Positions 36,601 through 46,200 of a DNA stretch of 64,000 nt are shown piece after piece. The notes beneath the pieces are model-generated. The model did no database searches, was not told the DNA's origin, and worked only from the letters and a program-made list of their open reading frames with translations. Source of the DNA: Zerene cesonia (lineage: Eukaryota; Arthropoda; Insecta; Lepidoptera; Pieridae); NCBI RefSeq assembly GCF_012273895.1, contig NC_052113.1, positions 3,400,195-3,464,194 of the forward strand, in the 5' to 3' direction. Positions within the stretch are counted from its first letter, which is position 1; every line of letters begins with the position of its first letter. Made by a program: the position numbers and the translations under genes.

Positions 36601-38192
36601 AGGGCACAATTTATGGAATTAATACAGTAATAGGGAACTAATAAAAGTGATACATTTGTTTTAACTGTTCTCCAAGAAAAAGCGAGAAAGTAGATATTTA
36701 AAGAGAAATTTTGTTAAAAATGAGGATAGGTAATTACAGCCACATTAACATTTTGGCGTTATTGCTCATAACGTTTATACTTTTCTTAGTCAATTGACGG
36801 ACACAACAGACTTTTAAAAGAGATAGTTTAAGAATCGCAAACCTTTCTCTGACGTCGTAAAGTTTGTGTGTAAAAAGTATTTAACAAAAGAAATGCAATG
36901 AACCCTTGCAGTAACCGTTAACAAAGTAATTTCGCCGTCGCAACGCGTGTTTGCTAAATATTTTGGCGGGTATTGTCCTTTATTTCGTTTTGCTGATTTC
37001 AACCCGTCAATTTCTCTTTATTTAAATACCAAATATTAACGAAGGTCTCGGACTTTACGAGCCGCCAAAGGCTACCAACAAAGCTTAACGATGGGCACAT
37101 TTATGACTATGTTTAACAATGTTTTTTCATGTTCGCCCGTTATGAACTTACAAACGTTTGCATCTATTGTTTTGGACGGTTGCATCATAAAAATGAACGG
37201 TTTTAGTTTGGTTAGGAAATTTAATGCTTGTTTTGTCTAGCAAAGGTCTCGGCTTACTAGGTAAGTAACTTAAATAATCATAGCATATCAGAAAGTTTGT
37301 TTAAATTTAGTTTGTTCGACTTACATACTGATATTGAAAGATTGAATAATAATATTATGTACTTAAAAACTCATAAACTAGAAATAAAATAATATAAACA
37401 AAGTTATGTATTAAAGGATTCGCAAAAACTCATTTCAGAATTGTTTAGGTAGATAGCTAGATCTACTCTTTGATAGCTAGGTACAAATGAAATTTTGAAT
37501 TTAAGGGCGGTAGGTTAAATACAATGGATTTAGATTGATAAAACTAAAGCACCAGGTTATGTTTTATCAAAAAGATATTTAAATATTATTGAGATCAATA
37601 ATCGCATATAAATATGCATTATTGTTATTCTTATTTATTTCATAAAAATATATATGTTGCAGTTAAAACTTTTAACCAGTCAAAAGTACTAATAACCAAT
37701 CAAAATTCAAAGGTCAAATGTACTTTTAACAGTTTCGACTGCTACATATATAAATTGCATATATAAATGCTCCTAAATCTAAGAATTTAATGCCTCCACT
37801 AGTCTATAAATAATGTATCTTTCACATCGCGTCCACGTAAACGTATGTGGCCTGTCACCCGTGCGTACCTAAAAATATTTATTGTCTTCTGCTAAGCTTT
37901 GTATCGGTTCTTACGTCGTAGTCATTGTGGTTTAAGTTACTAATGAGTACCGACACCGCGTTCAATTATTTCCACGACTCACAATTCGTTTCGGACCGCT
38001 TCTCGCATTACCATTCGCCTCATTGGCTATTTATTTATTCGTCACCAATTATTTACTGGCCGATGCGGTGTTTCGAAGAATTTTAAAACCCTTTTGTTGA
38101 AGATACAAAATATAGAGGGTAGGTGTCGAAATAAAAATACGTGTTTGTAACAGCTGTTTTTTAAAAATATTTATTTTATTTAAAATTTAGTT

Positions 38193-39192
38193 NNNNNNNN
38201 NNNNNNNNNNNNNNNNNNNNNNNNNNNNNNNNNNNNNNNNNNNNNNNNNNNNNNNNNNNNNNNNNNNNNNNNNNNNNNNNNNNNNNNNNNNNNNNNNNNN
38301 NNNNNNNNNNNNNNNNNNNNNNNNNNNNNNNNNNNNNNNNNNNNNNNNNNNNNNNNNNNNNNNNNNNNNNNNNNNNNNNNNNNNNNNNNNNNNNNNNNNN
38401 NNNNNNNNNNNNNNNNNNNNNNNNNNNNNNNNNNNNNNNNNNNNNNNNNNNNNNNNNNNNNNNNNNNNNNNNNNNNNNNNNNNNNNNNNNNNNNNNNNNN
38501 NNNNNNNNNNNNNNNNNNNNNNNNNNNNNNNNNNNNNNNNNNNNNNNNNNNNNNNNNNNNNNNNNNNNNNNNNNNNNNNNNNNNNNNNNNNNNNNNNNNN
38601 NNNNNNNNNNNNNNNNNNNNNNNNNNNNNNNNNNNNNNNNNNNNNNNNNNNNNNNNNNNNNNNNNNNNNNNNNNNNNNNNNNNNNNNNNNNNNNNNNNNN
38701 NNNNNNNNNNNNNNNNNNNNNNNNNNNNNNNNNNNNNNNNNNNNNNNNNNNNNNNNNNNNNNNNNNNNNNNNNNNNNNNNNNNNNNNNNNNNNNNNNNNN
38801 NNNNNNNNNNNNNNNNNNNNNNNNNNNNNNNNNNNNNNNNNNNNNNNNNNNNNNNNNNNNNNNNNNNNNNNNNNNNNNNNNNNNNNNNNNNNNNNNNNNN
38901 NNNNNNNNNNNNNNNNNNNNNNNNNNNNNNNNNNNNNNNNNNNNNNNNNNNNNNNNNNNNNNNNNNNNNNNNNNNNNNNNNNNNNNNNNNNNNNNNNNNN
39001 NNNNNNNNNNNNNNNNNNNNNNNNNNNNNNNNNNNNNNNNNNNNNNNNNNNNNNNNNNNNNNNNNNNNNNNNNNNNNNNNNNNNNNNNNNNNNNNNNNNN
39101 NNNNNNNNNNNNNNNNNNNNNNNNNNNNNNNNNNNNNNNNNNNNNNNNNNNNNNNNNNNNNNNNNNNNNNNNNNNNNNNNNNNNNNNNNNNN
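38193..39192. other. Assembly gap (1000 N)
   Basis: Exactly 1000 N. The right flank resembles a LINE 3' end with an ACAATAAAGTG tail and GTTT units, so a retrotransposon copy probably caused the break. Confidence 0.99.
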
Positions 39193-39272
39193 TTTTAGTG
39201 TATATATATATTCTTTGTTACTTTATGTTATCATTGGTGCACAATAAAGTGTTTTTGTTTGTTTGTTTGTGT
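39193..39272 (+). mobile_element. Possible LINE 3' end next to the gap
   Basis: TATATATATATTC, TGCACAATAAAGTG and a (GTTT)n tail resemble the 3' terminus of an insect non-LTR element whose body would lie in the gap. Confidence 0.4.
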
Positions 39273-40319
39273 AAGATACAACTTTTATTGCTACCGCTAG
39301 CTTTTTCTTGTGGAAAGGAGAAATGTTAGGGATCTCTTGCTGTGTAACGAATTAATTATTGTCGAAACAATTAACACACCGCAGAGGTGGTGAAATGACA
39401 ATGTTATCTATTATATTTTATGCGTCTTAATTCTTTTATTTTCAAATTGTCTCTGACAAGTCATTCAGGGACCTAAGACACCTGTGGTGTCGATTTTGTT
39501 GTGTCCAATGTTACTATAAATTGATGATACACTCACCCCCGAATGTTTCGATTTACTGTTGAGAAGCCTTTGAGAAAGAGGCTGGAAACCCAATAATACC
39601 AAAAAAAAAAAAATTCTTTTCTTTTAGTGCGTACGGCTATACCTATGTTCATGTGTGTGTAGTACACATAGTCAGGTATCAAAAGTGTCGATAAAATTTG
39701 TATTATAAACTTAAATTTAGACTATACATGAAAATCGTTCGGGATCTACTAATAAACATTTCGATGTAATATAATGATGCAAATGCAATGGTCTCAATTG
39801 ACAGTGCATAATAAAAAGTGTATTGACCATCTGATTAGCCATGAGCCTTATTTTTTGGCTGAAGCATCGTTAAAACTGTACCCTTCGACTACCGGTATCA
39901 GACAAACTCAAAGAGGCTCTGAAAAAATGAAGCAAAAACTTTACTTAGAAAATAACAGTGTCGACACTAAAACATCATAGACGTTAAAAACAAGACCAAT
40001 AAAAGATATTTGCTCCAGTTTTTGGCCATAAAATGTTTAAAAATAGATCACTTCCATTGTTTATTGGATACCTTTTGAATAGGAGCTGTGGGCGGCTGCT
40101 TTACAAAGGTAAAAAAATATCTGGACCGTTGAATTGTAACTGTTAAACATATTTTTAAATAAAAATTAACGGCACAATGATTTCTGGGAATGTTAATTAT
40201 AAATTGGAGCACTTCTGCTTTTCTATTAGGTGTTTACAGGAAAGGATCATTTACAGAAATCAGTAAAAGTAAGAATAGTGAGAATTGAGATACCTATATT
40301 GTATCATATTGTATGTGGT

Positions 40320-40640
40320 AATCGAGCACGCTTCGGTATCAATTGGACCAGCTCGCACCGGGAAAGTAGGTACCACACCCGTAAAATAGCATACCTACTG
40401 CTGTGTTTCGTTTGGTGAGTGGGGGAGCTGGAGCCGGCCCATATCCTCTTCCTTATCCTTTCCTGTCCTATCCTTTATTCCTCTCGTCAATCTTTTCTTA
40501 ATTCGTTTCCAATTACAAGTCGGTAATCCATTTGTAAAAACGTAAGGTCTGCAATCAACCTTACGCCTCTCGGGCGGTGGTAGTGCTTACTATCAGGCGA
40601 CCCACCAGCTCCATTGCCGACAATGACATAATTAAAAAAA
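40320..40640 (-). mobile_element. Interspersed repeat family A, minus copy
   Basis: CGAGCACGCTTCGG, GGACCAGCTCGCACCGGG, a CCTTATCC-rich middle and TATCAGGCGACCCACCAGC followed by an A run appear in order. It is the mirror of 60040-60335. Confidence 0.7.
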
Positions 40641-40778
40641 ATCGCATGGGTAGGAACTGTAGAAATAAAAATAATTTGGTTGTAGAAATAAAATTTTTGC
40701 CATTAAAGCACAAAATGTGCATTCCAAAAATGTTTATGTCCTAAGTCCGCGCTGTAAAACACGTCAAAAAAATGTCTC

Positions 40779-40817
40779 ATTATTACGATAGAGCGCATAA
40801 TTATTACGATAGAGCGC
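40779..40817 (+). repeat. Short tandem duplication (21-bp period)
   Basis: The 18-mer ATTATTACGATAGAGCGC occurs at 40779-40796 and again at 40800-40817, identical, with a 3-nt spacer. Confidence 0.85.
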
Positions 40818-41039
40818 TTTCATTTTGTATGAATAACAAACTAAGAATGGCGATGTAGGTATGCCGACTGATATTCAAGATGTTGAACGAACGAACGGAT
40901 GGTAATGAGCTAGCCATTTCTAAGCTTTACTTATGCTAAGTAGATGTATTGTGTATACTGAATGTTATATGCTCTGCTACACCGATATTTTTTGTTCAGT
41001 ATGGCTCAGTATCATTTAATTTTATTCAAGTTATAGAAG

Positions 41040-41145
41040 TTGTTGGATTAGTCTCCGCTGGATTAAGATAAAAATTATAAAAAACATCGAAAACCTACTA
41101 AGCCAGGCGGAACCAGGACGAGCTCCTTCTAGCTAGTATATTTTC
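41040..41145 (+). mobile_element. Family D-like tail remnant
   Basis: AAGCCAGGCGGAACCAGGAC followed by GAGCTCCTTCTAGCTAGTA resembles the GGACGAGCGTCTAGTA ending of family D. The rest is too decayed to assign. Confidence 0.35.
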
Positions 41146-41387
41146 GATTGGATATTATAGTTGACAATTGTCCCTATTTGGTCGCATGTCTATTCTTTTT
41201 GAATAAGAATGATTTTACATCATTTTAAAGCAAGCATAAGACTAGGCATACGACAAAATTTTCCTACCTTATGGTAACTCATTTTTACCTATTTTATAAA
41301 TTATTATATATAAAGAATTATCTTTAAACACGTTAATCATCCATTGTAGCAACGAAGATTCATATTGTGACTTAATAAGGGCCTGAA

Positions 41388-41395
41388 TGTGGGAA
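41388..41395 (+). promoter_or_regulatory. Su(H)/CSL-like site upstream of hairy
   Basis: TGTGGGAA fits the YGTGRGAA consensus of Suppressor of Hairless about 1.7 kb before the predicted hairy start. The next base is T, so it is an imperfect match to the 9-bp consensus. Confidence 0.3.
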
Positions 41396-42144
41396 TCGAG
41401 CAAGGGATAATAACTAAATATTTGCTTATCTAAGATTTATTTGTTACGTATTTGGGAGAAAGACAAAATACAATTAAAAATAAATAGTACAAATACTACT
41501 TTTATAATGACCTTTGTACAGAAGTATTCGTTGGAAATTTATTCTATAACTATCGTCATTCTAGATATTAAATACATAAAAAAAACTAACATTTTTAAGT
41601 AGCTCTTATACACCTATATCTATGGAGGTTCTAAGTTTCTATAAAAAAAAAACAATTGATTCGGTACTTATATCGCTAGCACGTTTCATTAGAGGCATAG
41701 GCATAGCTAATGTAAGCGGCAACCCCTTTATGGCGTCACAGACCTCGCATATGCAAAATAGACATTAAACAATCGCGGTTAGCTTTGATGTATCTCCTGA
41801 TCTAAATCTTGAGTCTATGAAATTGTCAATTTTATATTTCTTATATAAATTAAAATGAAATAATAAGCGTAAAATTCAATTAAGAACGGTTCATCGAATT
41901 CAGCTAATTCTTTTTTAAAGTTTTTTTTTTACAGTACAAGGAAGGTTCTTATGGAGAGTTAATAAGTACCACGGGTGAGGCCAGATTGAAGCGTTTGTAA
42001 TATATTAAAACAAAATAAATAAATGTCTATGCAGATACTGCTCGATTGACATGGGGAAACTGAACATTACCTTTATATCAATGTAAGCTTTGGATTTCCA
42101 AAGTTTAAATTTTGAAACATGTTTAAAAAAATGTATATATAAAA

Positions 42145-42330
42145 CTAGCTGTAACCCGCGGCGTCACTCGCGTGGTACCGAGGTGAAAAGCTAATCCAGA
42201 CTATATATTATGTATAATATATTATGTCCCGATTTCATACGGATACGATATACTGTTCTCGCTTGAAAGAGAAACATCCATCTACCCATCCATACATCCA
42301 AACTTTCGCATTTATAGTATCTATTGGTGA
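42145..42330 (+). mobile_element. Diverged family B repeat
   Basis: ACTAGCTGTAACCCGCGGCG, TCACTCGCGTGGTACCG, a CCATCCATACATCCA run and AACTTTCGCATTTATAGTAT follow the family B order. Confidence 0.55.
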
Positions 42331-42670
42331 TAAATGTTAAAACTGTTTTATGACGATTCAAAAGGCTTCTATATGAAGTCTAATTGAATGAATAAATGTC
42401 TGAGTTTGAGTTTATTAGTAGGATAACCTATTAGACAAACAAATACCTAACACATTTATTCTAACAAATTAACTAATAAATAATCAGTCATATTAATCAT
42501 CTTTAAAAACAGTCTTATACAAAGCATGTTAACTATAAATTATCTTACAAACCACCGTATTAATTAGACAAAAAAAATACTTATACACGTAATTATATTA
42601 AATTTAAGTAACATTTAAGTTAAATTAAGATTTACTTATTATGTTTAATCACCACCCCATATTAATTATT

Positions 42671-42679
42671 GTTCCCACG
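42671..42679 (-). promoter_or_regulatory. Perfect Su(H)/CSL site upstream of hairy
   Basis: GTTCCCACG on the plus strand reads CGTGGGAAC on the minus strand, a perfect match to YGTGRGAAM, the binding site of the Notch effector Su(H). It lies about 410 bp before the predicted transcription start. Confidence 0.45.
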
Positions 42680-42936
42680 GCAGGCATGTTGTTATAAGTG
42701 TTTACTGTTTATTCTCACCATCATCATTTCTCTATTAATTAAGTTACCAAAATTAGTAGACAAACTAGATACGTGTGATGCAACAGAAATCTTTAAATTA
42801 TGATAAAAGGAATACAAAGATAAGTGCAGTTATTTATTCTATGGTAAAACATTCTCATACGAGTATCGTTTTCTGTGGTCAACCACATTAGCGCATCTAG
42901 TAGCAACCGCAGCACTTGAAGGAGGAGCGTGTTGGC

Positions 42937-42942
42937 CACGCG
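42937..42942 (+). promoter_or_regulatory. CACGCG core (HES class C site)
   Basis: GGCCACGCGAAG contains the CACGCG core preferred by Hairy/HES repressors, about 145 bp before the predicted start. Confidence 0.35.
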
Positions 42943-42957
42943 AAGAGGCCGCGTGGT

Positions 42958-42967
42958 GTCGCGTGCC
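42958..42967 (-). promoter_or_regulatory. Exact Hairy binding site in the hairy promoter
   Basis: GTCGCGTGCC reads GGCACGCGAC on the minus strand, which is the preferred Hairy site as I know it from Drosophila (described for achaete). It lies about 117-126 bp upstream of the predicted start and suggests autorepression. Confidence 0.5.
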
Positions 42968-43081
42968 TAAAGCGAGTCGCCGAACGAAACGCCACGAGAA
43001 CACAAGCAATCTACGGTCTACGACTGGCGGATGGTGGGCCATCGGTCGTCGTCGACTGCCACATGATTTTCATTTTTCAAT

Positions 43082-43115
43082 TCAGTCGCGCGCCAACCCT
43101 CGCACGCGACGGATG
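43082..43115 (+). promoter_or_regulatory. Inr-DPE core promoter of hairy with an embedded Hairy-type site
   Basis: TCAGT (43082-43086) matches the arthropod initiator, with +1 at A43084. GGATG at 43111-43115 falls exactly at +28 to +32 and fits the DPE consensus RGWYV. No TATA box is seen 25-35 bp upstream. Between them CGCACGCGAC (43101-43110) matches the Hairy site at 9 of 10 bases. The resulting leader would be 122 nt. Confidence 0.5.
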
Positions 43116-43133
43116 TACGCCTGTTTACATTAA
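43113..43133 (+). CDS. Upstream ORF 1 in the hairy leader
   Basis: This six-codon ORF (Met-Tyr-Ala-Cys-Leu-His, then TAA) begins just inside the predicted leader. It may limit translation of hairy mRNA if the start at 43084 is right. No peptide function is implied. Confidence 0.3.
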   Translation: MYACLH

Positions 43134-43150
43134 ACTTCGTTTCGTGTGTA

Positions 43151-43159
43151 ATGCTGTGA
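43151..43159 (+). CDS. Upstream ORF 2 (Met-Leu-stop) in the hairy leader
   Basis: ATG CTG TGA lies 47 bp before the hairy start codon. Such minimal ORFs are known to modulate scanning ribosomes. Confidence 0.3.
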   Translation: ML

Positions 43160-43205
43160 TTAATCCTGAAACTGTCAAGTGAAGTAATTAGTGATTGAGA
43201 ACAAT

Positions 43206-46200
43206 ATGGTGACCGGCGTAGCTGGTACGCAGGCTAACCCTGCTAGCAATATGAACAGTACTAATACGGTTGAACAGAAGAAGCCGGGAGACAATCGGCG
43301 GGTAAGTTTGCAACATTTTTAAATATTTAATACGCTTTTATTAATTCGTCTTCCGTTGTTTATTTGTATGTAACCGATTCCTTTAGATATAATTTTGACA
43401 ATCATTGGAATAAATCTGTCTATTCATTTACTGTTTTCAAATGCAATTTCACGAGTGAAGCCTTTTTTTGTAACTACATATTTATTTTATTTATTTAATA
43501 TATTCTATTACATCTTTTTCATATAAACCTTATAATAATTTTATTATATTAAAATAATCAAATATAAGTAATTGGGTACCTGTAAGTAAATTAGACAGCA
43601 GGTTCCTTTGAATTTCATTTATGAATATAAGACATTTTTAAACCTGTTTTTTTTTAGATTTAAAAATGTAAATGCTATGTGTAAAACTTTTTTTAATACT
43701 TACTATTGTTTTACCTATTTTCATGCAAGTAGGTCTATCAATAGAGAAACCTTCCGACAAGACGTGATGTATATTCATTGATATTTGCGTCAACGGCGGT
43801 GATTGCCTATACATATGTATAATATACTGTTTATTAGTGTAATTATATGCACGACTGTCGGCTCATGCAGATGAAGCTATTATGTTTATATCCGCCACTC
43901 GTCAGTCGTCAGTGTCATTCAAGAGTATAGTAATTAGTTCATTTTGTACCTAAATCTGCTTTCTGCACTTAAGTTCATCTACTACATCATATAGAATCTA
44001 GAATCTACTAGAAAATCTCGAAATAATACAAAACTTAGGAGTATTTCGCATACAGTTTATAGTTTAATATATTGTTAATTAAGTATTAGGTCCTCATTGG
44101 GCAAATGACCTCCGTACAATTAAGTCCCAAGTAGTATTATTATTTAAGTATCCTGTATCTTAATTAATGCAATTGTTATGTGCTAGATATATCCTATTTT
44201 TGTAATTTTTACAAAGTTACGTACTATATTATACGCAAGGCGCGTTTCTTTATCAAGGCCCATACAAAACAGCTACTGATTAAATACAAAATCGTGGAAC
44301 GTGTCTAGTGTTTTTTACACAAAGAAACATTTCCAACTCACGAGGAAACGTGACGTTACATCTTCGCATCGACTTGCAAACCACGCGCGTGTTGCAATGT
44401 TAATAAGTACCTACTTATGTTAATGTAACTACTAACTAGGTACTCTTACTTATGGTCATAACTCATAACGCAACTTTTCATTATTGCGATTCTGCCCAAT
44501 ACAATGAATATTGATTTTCGAGAGAATTTTTTAGGAAATAAAATTGTCATCTAACAAAGTATTTGCTGTTTTCATATTATTGCATTTAATATATTATGCA
44601 TATTTATATATAGGTACGTGTGTGACGGGCTTAATTGTATCAGACAAAACATTACGGTCATCCTCTTGTAATGATTATTTAAAAAGTGTGTAACTAGATG
44701 TCAAATTAATTTTACTATAAATCCGTTGCAAACCGAATACGATAACCGACCGCCTGATTCCTCTAATTTCCGAATACAAAATATTGCAACTTGCAAGAAA
44801 TATATGTAATTTGTTGAATTGCCAGAACCAAGATATAATATGTATTTTTTTAATTCATTTGTAACTCAAATTATACAAGATAATACTTCATTATGAAAAT
44901 GCTGTCGACCGGTGATGATCGGTCAAACTTCATATGGAAGGGTCAATAGAATGATTTCACTACGCTGGCAGCCCTGTAGCGCCAGACGGTCATGAGTCAC
45001 AACGTGGGCGGCGAGTGGGCACCCGTGGGCTAATTGTCGTGGGAACGTGATGCTCGCCCACTGTACCGACTTGTGGACATTGAATTACGTGTGGTCGATT
45101 AGAATGGTAGTGGATAGGTTGATAACGTGGGACATACAGAAGCGTTTGATAGAGTTGACACAATATGTCAACGTTCGGTTCGTTGTTTGTTGACATTATA
45201 AGCGCACATACAACATGCATGCTTACCTACGTTATTCTTGGTATTCACAATTATCATTTTATTGACATGTGAAAAATTCCCCAACCGTGTTCGTTGAAAT
45301 GTATTTATTTTATAAATTTAAAATTTATAAAATATGCATCAGAAAATATATGATGAAATTTACTGATAATATAATCAATAATCATCATATAAATTAATTA
45401 TGTAAATGTATAGAATTTATTCATCGTAGATTTTTTTGATTTTGATAGCGAAATATACTGTTTTCTTTCTATCTATTATATTGTGGACGTATTTATTGCT
45501 AGAGTGCTAGATTACATATAATAATGGGCATAAAATATTCGTAAATGCACCCCTGAATTAATGTATGGTAGGCGAGCGATGCATCACGCGATAAACATCG
45601 CCGGAGATAAGGCGCAGTGTGCGACTTGCGCCTACACAGCCTCCCGCCCGCCCACTGCATTCGACGCTAATTTACACAATTAGCACGCTTTACTTCACGT
45701 ACTTTTAGGTTGTTCAGATTATTTATGAATTAGATAAACAATAATCGTACTAGTAGTTTTATCTCATATGACCAAATATACAAATTTAAGTATTATACGC
45801 GCCAAGTATACGTATCTAACTTCGTGAAAATTACAGTTATAATATATATTAGTACAATTCTGAAATTGAAGCAGGAATGTGTAAAATTATATATTTCAAA
45901 AGTTTATGGCATAGCATTTCTAAGCTTCATTTATGTATGTATTTAATAATAAAAAAATAGTATTATAGGCGAATAATAATTTCTTGACACTGTTTTCTCG
46001 GCCTGTGAATGACAATGTGTATGATAATGACCTAAAACATCATAGGAGGCGTGTATCACGGCAAAGTATATTTGTTCACATTCATGAAATATTGTTTATA
46101 TAAATTGTTAATTAATATATTCAACCGTTATATGAATCATGTATTACAATTTGCGTGTAATTCCTGTTTATATTCGGCTAGATCATTCAATACGAATGCT

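Larger units (their letters stand above)
33695..42660. other. Gene-free region upstream of hairy
   Basis: No exon was recognised in about 9 kb. Up to about 38 kb it looks repeat-poor, which would fit regulatory DNA for hairy or a long SLC17 3' UTR. Beyond the gap at 38193 it holds SINE/LINE-like copies. Confidence 0.5.
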
